Source: Candidatus Roseilinea sp.
GTDB taxonomy: Bacteria > Chloroflexota > Anaerolineae > J036 > Brachytrichaceae
Assembly (NCBI GenBank): GCA_026003755.1
Contig: BPHV01000003.1
Coordinates: 310,001-374,000 of the forward strand
Length of the DNA stretch: 64,000 bases
Direction: 5' to 3'
Part shown: piece by piece, positions 53,574 through 64,000 of the stretch
Position numbering within the stretch: the first letter of the stretch is position 1
Layout of the letters: each line of letters begins with the position of its first letter
Notes under the pieces: model-generated
What the model was told of the DNA's origin: nothing
Database searches by the model: none
What the model saw: the letters and a program-made list of their open reading frames with translations, nothing else
Position numbers and translations under genes: made by a program

Positions 53574-54188
53574 ATGGATGACCTCTCTAAAGTTGCCAGC
53601 GAAGTGCGCGCCTGCGCGTTGTGCGGATTATCAGCCGGCCGCAAGAACGCCGTCCCCGGGGAAGGCCCCGCTCGTGCCGAGGTCATGCTGATCGGCGAGG
53701 GTCCGGGTTTTCACGAAGATCAACAAGGTCGGCCGTTCGTTGGCCCCTCGGGGCAATTTTTGACCGAGCTGCTGGCCAGCGCCGGATACAAGCGCGAAGA
53801 CGTGTTCATTACGAACGTAGTGAAGTGCCGTCCACCCGGCAACCGCGACCCACTGCCCGAAGAAATCCAGGCATGTTCTCAATACCTTGATCGTCAGATC
53901 GCGTTGATCAACCCGAGGGTCATTATCACGTTGGGGCGATTCTCGATGGCCAAGTGGTTCCCTGGTCAGAAGATCTCTGCGGTGCACGGCAAAGCTAAGT
54001 GCGTTGATGGGCGCGTGATCGTGGCCATGTTTCATCCGGCGGCGGCGTTGCACCAGCAATCGCTGCGCAGTCTGATCGAGGAGGATTTCCGCCGGCTGCC
54101 GGAGATCGTCAAGTCGGCGCTGGCCGAGGAAGCGCGCGCAACACCTAAACCGCCCGACGGCGCAGGCGAACAGCTCAGCCTGTTCTGA
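53574..54188 (+). CDS. uracil-DNA glycosylase, family 4
   Basis: 204 residues. Removes uracil from DNA; family 4 carries a 4Fe-4S cluster and is typical of thermophiles and archaea. The cluster Cys are in RACALCGL near residue 14, VVKCRPPGNRD and ACSQYLDRQ. Motif A is GEGPGFHEDQQGRPFVG, with the Glu of family 4, and motif B is MFHPAAALHQ. ATG at 53574 gives the usual short N-terminus. The C-terminal tail ends GEQLSLF, a motif-like peptide similar to clamp-binding QxxLxxF endings. It lies 32 bases after the kinase gene and 23 before menA. Confidence 0.93.
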   Translation: MDDLSKVASEVRACALCGLSAGRKNAVPGEGPARAEVMLIGEGPGFHEDQQGRPFVGPSGQFLTELLASAGYKREDVFITNVVKCRPPGNRDPLPEEIQACSQYLDRQIALINPRVIITLGRFSMAKWFPGQKISAVHGKAKCVDGRVIVAMFHPAAALHQQSLRSLIEEDFRRLPEIVKSALAEEARATPKPPDGAGEQLSLF

Positions 54189-54211
54189 CGGCATGGACGC
54201 CCCCTAGCGCC

Positions 54212-55099
54212 ATGGCTGCGGCTCGTCCGAACCCTTGGCTGCTTGCTGCGCGACTCCGGACACTGCCGGCGTCCATCTCGCCTGTGATCGTCGGTACGGC
54301 GCTGGCGTTGCGCGAAGGCCAGTTTAATCCGCTGATTTTCGTCGCGACGTTGTCAGCCGCTATCTTGTTGCAGGTTGGTGCGAACTACGCGAACGATGTG
54401 TTCGACTACATCCACGGCGCCGACCGAACACGGCATGGGCCCATGCGCGCTACGCAGAGCGGCCTGCTCACCCCGCACCAGATGCTGCTGGGCACCGCAG
54501 TCGTATTTGGCCTGGCTGCTGCGGTTGGGGTTTATCTGACGCTCGTCGGCGGCTGGCCGATCTTGCTGATCGGCGCGCTGTCCATCATTTTTGCTTTGGC
54601 GTATACAGCCGGCCCTTTCCCACTGGCCTATCGCGGCCTGGGCGATCTGTTTGCGTTTCTCTTCTTCGGCGTGGTCGCCGTGATGGGCACTTACTTTCTG
54701 CAGTCCGGGCGGTTCACACCCGTTGCGTTCATCGTCTCGCTGCCGAACGCGCTGTTTGCCACGGCCATCATCGTGGTCAACAACTTGCGCGACCTGGATA
54801 CCGACCGCGAAGCTGGCAAACGCACGCTGGCCGTGCGCATCGGCGACCGTGCCACGCGCGTCGAGTACACGCTCATGCTGGTTGGCGCATACCTGGTTCC
54901 GCTTGCGCTGTGCGTCGTTGGCGCTGTGGGGGTGTGGGCTTGGCTGCTGCCGTGGGCGAGTGCGCCGATTGCATGGACGCTAACGCGGCAGCTTTGGCGC
55001 GCGCCGCGCAGTCCTGCGCTCAACCCCATCTTGGCGCGCACGGCGCGGCTCAACCTGATCTTCTCGATTGTGTTGGCAGTTGGTCTGGTGGTGGGATGA
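54212..55099 (+). CDS. menA: 1,4-dihydroxy-2-naphthoate polyprenyltransferase
   Basis: Membrane enzyme that attaches the prenyl chain in menaquinone synthesis. 295 residues, about eight membrane helices. The first Asp-rich motif is NYANDVFDYIHGADRT, the second is NNLRDLDTDREAGKRTLAVRIG; both coordinate Mg2+-diphosphate. PNPWLLAARLRTLPASISPVIVG is the family N-terminus. The stop overlaps the ATG of the methyltransferase gene (ATGA at 55096-55099), giving the usual menA-menG pair. Other men genes are outside the window. Confidence 0.93.
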   Translation: MAAARPNPWLLAARLRTLPASISPVIVGTALALREGQFNPLIFVATLSAAILLQVGANYANDVFDYIHGADRTRHGPMRATQSGLLTPHQMLLGTAVVFGLAAAVGVYLTLVGGWPILLIGALSIIFALAYTAGPFPLAYRGLGDLFAFLFFGVVAVMGTYFLQSGRFTPVAFIVSLPNALFATAIIVVNNLRDLDTDREAGKRTLAVRIGDRATRVEYTLMLVGAYLVPLALCVVGAVGVWAWLLPWASAPIAWTLTRQLWRAPRSPALNPILARTARLNLIFSIVLAVGLVVG

Positions 55100-55791
55100 A
55101 CGAACACTCCAAGCGCGTGCAGGCGATGTTCTCCCGCATCACGCGGCGCTACGACTTGATGAACCGTATGATGACCGGCGGTCGGGATCAGACCTGGCGG
55201 CGCATCGCCGCGCGCGAACTGGGGCTGAGCGCCGGCGGACTGGTGCTCGACCTGGCTACGGGCACCGGCGACCTAGCTTTTGCTGTCGGCGAGGCGTACC
55301 CCGGTGCGCGCGTGGTAGCCGTGGACTTCTCGGAGACTATCCTGCGCGAGGGCGTGCGCAAGGCGCATCTGCGCGACGCCCGAAACATCGCCTGGGGCGT
55401 GGGCGATGCGCTGGCCTTGCCCTTTCCCGACGCGACCTTCGACGGTTGCACGAACGCCTTCTTGCTGCGCAACGTGGCGGACCTGCCGCTGTGCCTGCGC
55501 GAGATGCGGCGCGTGGTGAAGCCCGGCGGGCGCGTGGTGTGTATGGAGATCACGCATCCGCAAGCGCCGATCTTCAAGCCGCTCTTCTGGGCCTACTTTG
55601 GCAAGTTAGTTCCGATCATCGGCGGCGCGATTGCTGGCGATTTGCAGGCGTATCGCTATTTGCCTGACTCGCTGATGCGCTTCCCGCCGGCTGAGCCGCT
55701 CAAACAGCTCATGCAAGAGGCGGGCTATCGCCATGTGCATTACCGTCTGTTGGGAATGGGGGCGATGGCGATCCATATCGGTGAAGTGTAA
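55096..55791 (+). CDS. menG: demethylmenaquinone methyltransferase
   Basis: Last step of menaquinone synthesis, using S-adenosylmethionine. 231 residues. VQAMFSRITRRYDLMNRMMT is the UbiE/MenG opening; LVLDLATGTGDLAFAV is the SAM loop; GDALALPFPDATFDGCTNAF and FLLRNVADLPLCLREMRRVV follow; RVVCMEITHPQAPIF and YRYLPDSLMRFPPAE close the fold. It is translationally coupled to menA. The 108 bases after it hold no gene before the photolyase. Confidence 0.94.
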   Translation: MNEHSKRVQAMFSRITRRYDLMNRMMTGGRDQTWRRIAARELGLSAGGLVLDLATGTGDLAFAVGEAYPGARVVAVDFSETILREGVRKAHLRDARNIAWGVGDALALPFPDATFDGCTNAFLLRNVADLPLCLREMRRVVKPGGRVVCMEITHPQAPIFKPLFWAYFGKLVPIIGGAIAGDLQAYRYLPDSLMRFPPAEPLKQLMQEAGYRHVHYRLLGMGAMAIHIGEV

Positions 55792-55899
55792 CGTGTTGGC
55801 GCTGCCGCCGCTCAGCATCACGCGCTTGACGATCGCCTACAGAGCGCGCCGGAAGCCTGTGAGGGCCAGGACGGCCAAAGTTGCGGTATCCTCATTTTC

Positions 55900-57384
55900 A
55901 TGCCGATTATTCACTGGTTCCGCCGCGATCTGCGGCTGGCCGACAACACCGCGCTGAACGCTGCCGCGCGCGACGGTGAGGGCGCGGTCATCCCTACTTT
56001 TGTGCTGGATGACAACCTGCTGAAGGGGCGCGACGTAGCGCCGGTGCGCGTGCAGTTCATGCTGGAGAGTCTGCGCGCGCTGGATGACGGGCTGCGCCGG
56101 CGCGGCGCGCGACTGGTCGTGTTGCGCGGCGATCCGGCCACCGAACTGGTTCGGCTGGCTCAGACCACCGGCGCCTCGGCCTTGTATTTCAACCGCGATT
56201 ACACGCCGGCCGCCCGCCGGCGCGACAAACGGGTGGTTGCTGCGCTGCAATCGGCCGGCGTGCGCGTCGAATCCTTCAAGGACTTGGTGATCTTCGAGGA
56301 GGACGAGCTGCTGACCGCCTCCGGCCAGCCCTACACCGTGTTCACCCCCTACAAGAAAGCCTGGCTCTCGCGCATCACGCCGATCCAGCCGGAGCGCGCA
56401 GAATGGCGATTAGCACCCCTCCCAGACCTCCCCGCCGATGTCTTTCACATTCCCTCCGCCGCCGAACTCGGCTTCACCCACACACAAGATGGCCCCCAGG
56501 GGGGCGAGCCGGAAGCCATGCGTCTGCTGATGCAGTTCAAAGACAGCGGCGCGTTGCAGGCGTATTCGACCCGGCGCGACTTCCCCGGCGTGGAGGGCAC
56601 ATCGCGGCTGTCGCCGCATCTGCGCTTCGGGACGATCTCGCCGCGCCAGTGCTACGCCGTCGCCGTCTCAACGCTCAGCTATGCCTTTCCGGCCAAACGC
56701 AGCTTCTCGCCGGCGGCTAGCGACGCGAAGAAAGAAGGGGCAGACGCATGGATCAGCGAGTTGATCTGGCGCGAGTTCTACATGCAAATCCTGTATCACT
56801 TCCCTCACGCAGACCGCGCTAACTTCAACCGCGCCTACGACGTCGTGCGCTGGGGCAGCGGCGACGCCGCGCTGGATGAGGCGCGCTTCGCGGCATGGTG
56901 CGAAGGGCGCACCGGATATCCGATCGTGGACGCAGCGATGCGCCAGCTCAACCAGACCGGCTGGATGCACAACCGCACCCGCATGATCGTCGCGTCCTTC
57001 CTGACCAAGGACCTGCTGCTGGACTGGCGCCTGGGCGAGCGCTACTTCATGCGCAAGCTGGTGGATGGCGACCCGGCATCCAACAACGGCGGCTGGCAGT
57101 GGGCGGCCAGCACCGGCACCGACGCTCAACCGTACTTCCGCATTTTCAATCCCAAACTGCAAAGCGAGCGCTTCGACCCCGACGGCGCTTACATCAAGCG
57201 CTGGCTGCCGGAGCTGGCGCGCGTGCCGGTGGAATACATCCACGCGCCGGCGTCCATGCCGCCCCTGGTGCAGGCGCAGGCCGGTTGCGTCATCGGCCGG
57301 GACTACCCCGCGCCGATCGTAGATCACGCCGCGCAGAAGGAAGAGATCCTGCGCCGCTTCAGGGCGGTCAAGACCGGCGCGTGA
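55900..57384 (+). CDS. phrB: deoxyribodipyrimidine photolyase, CPD class I
   Basis: Light-driven repair of pyrimidine dimers. 494 residues. IIHWFRRDLRLADNTALNAA is the N-terminal antenna-domain start. In the FAD domain, TSRLSPHLRFGTISPRQCY, the helix ISELIWREFYMQILYHFP, RTGYPIVDAAMRQLNQTGWMHNRTRM and NNGGWQWAASTGTDAQPYFRIFNP carry the flavin- and lesion-binding residues, with the Trp of the electron chain in WLPELARVP and GWQWA. Its presence implies light exposure. Stop at 57384, convergent with pckA 90 bases away; the gap holds the palindrome CTCTCGAGAG flanked by CCGTC and GACGG, a possible terminator. Confidence 0.95.
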   Translation: MPIIHWFRRDLRLADNTALNAAARDGEGAVIPTFVLDDNLLKGRDVAPVRVQFMLESLRALDDGLRRRGARLVVLRGDPATELVRLAQTTGASALYFNRDYTPAARRRDKRVVAALQSAGVRVESFKDLVIFEEDELLTASGQPYTVFTPYKKAWLSRITPIQPERAEWRLAPLPDLPADVFHIPSAAELGFTHTQDGPQGGEPEAMRLLMQFKDSGALQAYSTRRDFPGVEGTSRLSPHLRFGTISPRQCYAVAVSTLSYAFPAKRSFSPAASDAKKEGADAWISELIWREFYMQILYHFPHADRANFNRAYDVVRWGSGDAALDEARFAAWCEGRTGYPIVDAAMRQLNQTGWMHNRTRMIVASFLTKDLLLDWRLGERYFMRKLVDGDPASNNGGWQWAASTGTDAQPYFRIFNPKLQSERFDPDGAYIKRWLPELARVPVEYIHAPASMPPLVQAQAGCVIGRDYPAPIVDHAAQKEEILRRFRAVKTGA

Positions 57385-57474
57385 TGGGTGCTTTCCCAGC
57401 CCACGCTGCTGCATCCGTCGCCGGCACCTCTCGAGAGACGGCGCCGGGGCAGCGCAGCGCTTGCGGGGTCGGCG

Positions 57475-59088
57475 TCACACGCTCCCTCTCACGCGCGGAC
57501 CGGCTTCGGCGACGGCGGGGCTGACCTGAGCCTCGAATTGCGCGAAATTCTCGACGAACTTCGCCGCCAGCTCACGCGCCTGAGCATCGTAGGCGTCCTT
57601 ATCCGCCCAGGTGTTGCGCGGTTGTAACACGTCGCTGGGCACGCCGGGACAATGCTCCGGGACGTGGATGCCGAACACCGGGTCGGGGCGGGTCGGCACT
57701 GCGGCCAGCGTGCCGTCCAGCGCGGCGGTCACCATCGCGCGTGTGTAGGCGATTTTTATGCGGTGGCCCACGCCATACGGCCCACCGCTCCAGCCGGTGT
57801 TCACCAGCCACACCGTGCACTTGTGCCGATTGAGCCGTTCGGCCAGCATCTCGGCGTAGCGGGTCGGAAAGTGGACCATGAACGGTGCGCCGAAGCAGGT
57901 GCTGAACGTGGCCTGAGGCTCGGTCACGCCGCGCTCGGTGCCGGCCAGCTTGGCGGTGTAACCGGAGAGGAAGAAATACACTGCCTGTTCGAGTGTTAAC
58001 TTGCTGATGGGCGGAAGCACGCCGAACGCATCGGCGGTGAGGAACAGGATGTTGCGCGGATGGCCGGCTGTGCCGGTCGCCACAAAATTGGGGATGAAGT
58101 GAATCGGATACGCCGCGCGCGTGTTCTCGGTGATCTCTTCACTGTCCAGGTCGAGCTGGTGCGTGTCCGGATCCATGACCACGTTCTCCAGCACCGTGCC
58201 GAACTGACTGAGCGTGGCGTAGATTTCCGGCTCGGCCTCTTTCGACAGGCGGATGACTTTGGCATAGCATCCTCCCTCGAAGTTGAACACGCCACTGGCG
58301 CTCCAACCGTGCTCATCGTCGCCGATGAGGGAGCGATTGTGGTCGGCGGAAAGGGTCGTCTTGCCGGTGCCGCTCAGCCCGAAGAACAGCGCCGTGTCGC
58401 CGGCCGGGCCGACGTTCGCCGCGCAGTGCATGGGGAATACGCCCTGTAACGGCAGCAGATAGTTCATCGCCGTGAAGATGCTCTTCTTGATCTCGCCGGC
58501 GTAGCGTGTGCCGGCGATGATCACCAGGCGCTCGTGCGAAGTTCAAGGCGATGACCGCCGCCGGGCCGCTGGCAGGTTTGCGCGTGCCGTGCCGCTGCGG
58601 ATCGGGGTGAAACTCCGGCGCGTGCAGGACGGTGAAGTTCGGCTCGAAGTCCGCCAGGTCGGCGGGATAGGGCCGGATGAACTGGTTGTATGCGAACAAG
58701 GTGTGCCAGGCGCTCTCCGAGATCAAGCCGCACGTTTAGGCGGTAGGCGGGATCGGCGCCAGCATACACATCGCGGATGAACAGCTCCTTCGTGTTCAGG
58801 TAAGCCTTCACATCCTGCGCGAGCACTTCAAATTTGTCGGGGGCGAGCGGGATGATTCACCTTACCCCACCAGATCTGGTCCGCGCTGGATGGCTCTTGG
58901 ACGATGAATTTGTCCTGGGGCGAACGGCCGGTGAAGGGGCTGGTAATGGCGAGGAAGGCGCCGCCGGCCGTCAACTGTCCTTCCCCACGACAGATTGCGA
59001 TTTCGATCGTGCGCGCCGGCGAGGGATTCCATGTCTGCCGGATGCCGGTCAGGCCGATCGCATGGATGCCGTTTTTGCTGTGGATCAT
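57475..59088 (-). CDS. pckA: phosphoenolpyruvate carboxykinase (ATP), frameshifted
   Basis: Converts oxaloacetate and ATP to PEP and CO2 in gluconeogenesis. 538 codons, the family length. N-terminal part: [47 protein letters not shown]. Core in the last frame: [23 protein letters not shown]-loop [15 protein letters not shown], metal site [21 protein letters not shown] and the ATP-binding [14 protein letters not shown]. Three breaks are each one extra base: C in CATCCCGC near 58850, C in CGGCTTGA near 58735, G in TTCGCACGAG near 58541. No residue of the active site is lost. The gene follows the Uma2 gene by 19 bases; the ATG at 59088 is the most upstream plausible start. Confidence 0.92.
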
Positions 59089-59107
59089 GGCTGCAAGTTC
59101 TGCACAT

Positions 59108-59779
59108 TCAGGAGAGGATGCTCCTGAGCGCCTTGAGATTCTCTGCTTGGTCGAAGATCGCCCGCACGGGGATCTCGAAGCCGGGGATCGCGATGCTGGC
59201 CAGCGTCCCCGTGCGCGATTTCATCGCCAGTTCATAGCGGCCCTGCGAAAGCACATACTGCTCCACCGTCTCGGTCTCCGGCTCGACCAGCCAGTATTCG
59301 GTCACGCCGTGCGCGGCGTAGTCCTCGAACTTGATCGTCCGGTCTATTTGCTCGGTGCTGGGCGACAGCACCTCGACGATCAGATCAGGCGCCGGGAAGC
59401 GCGTTTGGTCGCCGGTGAACAGTCGCGCCTTGGCCTCGGCAAAGTAGCAGATGTCGGGTTCGTAGTCGTTGCGCGAGAGCGAGATCATCATCTTCTCTGT
59501 GCCGGCTATGCCCATCCCACGCGCCTCGACAAACGCTGATAGCAGACGAATCAGATGCGTCACTGTTCGCGTATGGTGAAACTGAGCTGGCGAGTGCACG
59601 ATGACTTCTCCGTTGATGAACTCGGCCTTTTGATCCTCGCGCACGGTCTCGTAGAACTGCTCGCGCCGGACCTGCTCCTCCTCCAGCGTCGCGGCGATCC
59701 GGTCGCGCAACTGGACGAGGCGCGGTGAACGCAGCACCGCATACAGCAGATCATCGGATGATCGCTCGGTAGCCGTCAT
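59108..59779 (-). CDS. Uma2-family (DUF820) nuclease-fold protein
   Basis: 223 residues. The PD-(D/E)XK-type core is visible: [35 protein letters not shown] with the Asp, and [21 protein letters not shown] with the E-x-lysine-like E-V-L-S-P-S-T motif, then [20 protein letters not shown]. These proteins are abundant in cyanobacteria and Chloroflexota and often multiply; a restriction-like or mobile role is inferred only. A long N-terminal helix (about 5-50) with charged residues precedes the core. It is between gyrB and pckA, 49 and 19 bases away. Confidence 0.85.
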   Translation of the reverse strand: MTATERSSDDLLYAVLRSPRLVQLRDRIAATLEEEQVRREQFYETVREDQKAEFINGEVIVHSPAQFHHTRTVTHLIRLLSAFVEARGMGIAGTEKMMISLSRNDYEPDICYFAEAKARLFTGDQTRFPAPDLIVEVLSPSTEQIDRTIKFEDYAAHGVTEYWLVEPETETVEQYVLSQGRYELAMKSRTGTLASIAIPGFEIPVRAIFDQAENLKALRSILS

Positions 59780-59828
59780 CGCCTTTCAAAAGCACGGGCG
59801 AGCGGGGTACCCGCTCGCCCATGCGCGT

Positions 59829-61807
<1,979 letters not shown>

Positions 61808-62256
61808 AGAGATATGCTTCGATTCGGTGAGGTGTGCGATGGAGCGCAGCGTATATAGGGCTTCCCCAGAACGCATATTCTAGCATGTGACTTCTTCTGT
61901 CATGGGTGCATTTCACAATGAGGGAATGCGGACTACCCAGGCGTTTACGCCGGGGCAGGTCTGCTACATCTGCCCCCGTTGGCGAATGCCCCCTGGCTAT
62001 TTCGCGGCGGCGTCTAGCTCCGGCAGCAGCACTCTTCATTCACAATCACCCTCTGTGGAATGTCTATGACGCCGGCTTGAAGGCGCGACGGCGCAATCAT
62101 CGCGCCAGACCCACCTCATCGCCGAATTATCGTTTATCGCTTCGCGAACGGACGGGCACGAAGCGCGCTCGCGCCACCTTCCTGCGCCCCATCGGTCAGA
62201 GGCAGGCAACGCCCAACTTGCGCCCCAGGGCAGACCGTGCCAACATCCACAGTGCC
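61808..62256. other. intergenic region between divergent gyrB and GH116 gene
   Basis: About 450 bases with both promoters expected. On the gyrB side a TAGAAT hexamer (61877-61882, reverse strand) is a candidate -10. A hairpin GGGGCAG-(11)-CTGCCCC spans 61952-61976, preceded by the small palindrome GGCGT-TT-ACGCC. An open frame in phase with the GH116 gene runs through much of the area, but it is Arg-rich, begins inside the putative promoter and has no family similarity, so I treat it as non-coding. Confidence 0.4.
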
Positions 62257-64000
62257 ATGCAGCAGTTGAACTGGCCCGTCCTCACCCGCTACGATCAGGA
62301 TCATCTCACCCGCATCGCCCTGCCCATCGGCGGCATCGGCACCGGCACGGTCGCCCTGGGCGGTCGCGGCGACCTACGCGACTGGGAAGTGGTCAACCGC
62401 CCCGCCAAGGGCTTCAAACCCAAGCACACCTTCTTCGCGCTCTACGCGCGCGCCACAGGCAGCCCGGGCGTCGCGCGCTGCCTGGAGGGCGCGATTGACC
62501 CGCGCGACTATGAAGGCGCGTTCGGCTGCCCGATCCCCAACCACGGCCTGCCGCGCTTCCGGCGCTGCGCGTTCGAGGCCGCATACCCGCTCGGTCAGGT
62601 GGTGCTGTCCGACCCTGATGTGCCGGTGAAGGTGCGCCTGCAAGCATTCAACCCGTTCATCCCGTGCGACGCCGAGCGCAGCGGCATCCCGGTCGCCATC
62701 CTACGTTTTGTGCTGACGAACCGCACCGGCCAACGCGTCAAGGCGTCGGTGTGCGGCAACCTGGAGAATTTCATCGGCCAGGATGGCAGCCTCGTCGCCG
62801 ATCACCGCATCAACGCAGGCGACCGAGGCGGCGCGCGCAACGTCAACGAATTTCGCACGCTTAAGCATGCCACCGGCTGCGGGCTGTTCATGCACTCACG
62901 CGGGGGTCGCACCATCAGCCGAGCAATGGGGCACGCTTGCGCTGGTCGCGCTGATGACGCGCGGCATTACCCATCGCACGACGTGGGCCGATCTGAGCTG
63001 GGGCGATTCCCTGCTCGATTACTGGGATGATTTCTCTGCCGATGGCGAGCTGGAGGAACGCCAAGCTGAGGTCAACAATCCTATCGGTTCGCTGTGTGTT
63101 ACGCTGAGCCTCAAGCCGGGCGAGACGCGCGCAATCACGTTCCTGCTGGCATGGCACTTTCCTAACCGGCGTGGCTGGGGCCTGCGCAACGAGCCATCGC
63201 TGACCTACGGCGCCGGCACGCGCGATCAACCCGACCGCGTGGGCAACTACTACGCTACACGATACGCCGATGCGTGGGATGTCGTCGAACGCACCGCCGC
63301 CCAGCTCTCCGAGCTCGAAAATGACACGTTAACCTTCGTCAACGTCTTCGTCCAAAGCGACCTGCCGGCGCCGATCAAGGAAGCCGCGCTCTACAACCTC
63401 AGCACGCTTCGCTCGCAGACCGCGTTCCGCATCGAGAGCGGCCACCTGATGGGCTGGGAAGGCTGCGGCGACAAAGCCGGCTGCTGCTTCGGCAGTTGCA
63501 CGCATGTATGGAATTACGAGCAGGCAACCGCTTTCCTCTTCGGCGATCTGGCCAAGACCATGCGCGAGGTGGAGTTCAAGCATGCCACGCGCAGCGATGG
63601 GCTGATGTGCTTCCGCGCCGACCTGCCGCTCGACCGCGCGACGACGTGGATTCATGCCGCCGCCGATGGGCAAATGGGGTGCCTGATGAAGCTGTACCGC
63701 GAATGGCAACTGAGCGGCGATGATGACTTCCTACGCGCGCTGTGGCCGCAGGCGCGACGCGCGCTGGAGTTCTGCTGGCGGCCGGGCGGCTGGGACGCCG
63801 ACGAAGACGGCGTGATGGAAGGCTGCCAACACAACACAATGGACGTGGAGTACTACGGCCCGAATCCGCAGATGGGCACGTGGTATCTCGGCGCGTTGCG
63901 GGCGATGGAAGCGATGGCGCGCTATCTGGCCGAACATTCGACTCCCGACTCCCAACTTCCCTCCAGCGACGTGGGGCGTGAGTCGGGCGTGGGAGGTGAT
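62257..64000 (+). CDS. GH116-family glycosidase, partial at window edge, frameshifted
   Basis: Beta-glucosidase/xylosidase family that includes human GBA2. N-terminal domain: WPVLTRYDQDHLTRIALPIG, GGIGTGTVALGGRGDLRDWE, FALYARATG, FEAAYPLGQVVLSDPDVPVK. The alpha/alpha barrel starts near TFVNVFVQSDLPAPIKEAAL; CTHVWNYEQATAFLFGDLA holds the likely nucleophile Glu, and CQHNTMDVEYYGPNPQMGTW the likely acid/base Asp (109 residues later). Near 62912 the run CGCGGGGGTCG has one G too many. An insert at about 63939-63995 (HSTPDSQLPSSD and so on) comes from heptamer repeats. No signal peptide: a cytoplasmic enzyme acting on imported oligosaccharides or glycolipid is likely. The 3' end is outside the window. 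Confidence 0.88.
63939..63996. repeat. heptamer repeats inside GH116 gene
   Basis: CGACTCC twice, CAACTTC and CCTCCAG, then on the other side GTGAGTC, GGGCGTG and GGAGGTG. CCCGACT at 63944-63950 is inverted as AGTCGGG at 63981-63987, the same pair that forms the hairpin at 15917. The tract is translated as a Ser/Pro/Gly-rich loop. Confidence 0.65.

Noticed and set aside
61906-62256. An N-terminal extension of the GH116 protein by about 117 residues
   Set aside because: The stretch is Arg-rich and unlike the family, and it starts inside the expected gyrB promoter region; the ATG at 62257 gives a natural family start.

Overview
The window is GC-rich bacterial DNA that most resembles the Chloroflexota (Anaerolineae or a thermophilic mat lineage). 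The pointers are archaeal-type mevalonate genes, menaquinone genes, several Ser/Thr kinases with Pro/Thr-rich tails, zinc-ribbon and FHA proteins, two class A penicillin-binding proteins and GH116/GH32 glycosidases. The taxonomic call is inference from gene content. I found no rRNA, tRNA, CRISPR array, transposase or phage gene.

Layout. 0-8.7 kb (reverse strand): a three-subunit xanthine-dehydrogenase-type molybdenum hydroxylase, a membrane protein, an SH3-domain lipoprotein, then purN, purH and a membrane protein cut by the edge. 8.8-14.6 kb (forward): class A PBP, MFS transporter, tandem GNAT protein, mutM. 14.8-17.7 kb: HMG-CoA synthase, thiolase and DUF35 protein, the archaeal-type entry to the mevalonate pathway, closed by a hairpin terminator. 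17.7-27.8 kb (reverse): a nine-gene phospho-signalling island. 27.8-33.6 kb (reverse): RidA-like protein, Gfo/Idh/MocA oxidoreductase, M19 dipeptidase, creatininase-family protein, a DUF4058 gene remnant and a glycosyltransferase. 33.6-39.2 kb (forward): second class A PBP, GT39-like membrane glycosyltransferase, ketopantoate reductase. 39.3-50 kb: secreted alpha/beta-hydrolase-like protein, D-2-hydroxyacid dehydrogenase, P-type Ca2+-ATPase, flavin reductase, trpA, GH32 glycosidase, and a TetR/YceI divergent pair with a very clear operator. 50-57.4 kb: VOC protein, zinc dehydrogenase, a third kinase, family-4 uracil-DNA glycosylase, menA-menG and a photolyase. 57.5-61.8 kb (reverse): pckA, a Uma2-family protein and gyrB. 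62.3 kb to the end: GH116 glycosidase, cut by the edge.

Three things stand out. First, the signalling island joins two receptor-like kinases, a pseudokinase-PP2C fusion, a PP2C-like protein that has lost its metal-binding residues, three FHA proteins (one a vWA receptor) and two zinc-ribbon proteins; it is the best candidate here for an undescribed system. Second, degenerate heptanucleotide tandem repeats lie at many gene junctions, several form inverted pairs, and some run into coding sequence, supplying the trpA start codon and a loop of the GH116 protein. Third, single-base frameshifts cluster at 0.3-11.4 kb, 47.3-48.2 kb and 58.5-58.9 kb, with single ones near 23.2, 50.2, 61.3 and 62.9 kb, while 11.6-23 kb and 23.3-47 kb read cleanly. 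Because gyrB, pckA, purH and purN are among the hit genes, base-calling error is likelier than gene decay.
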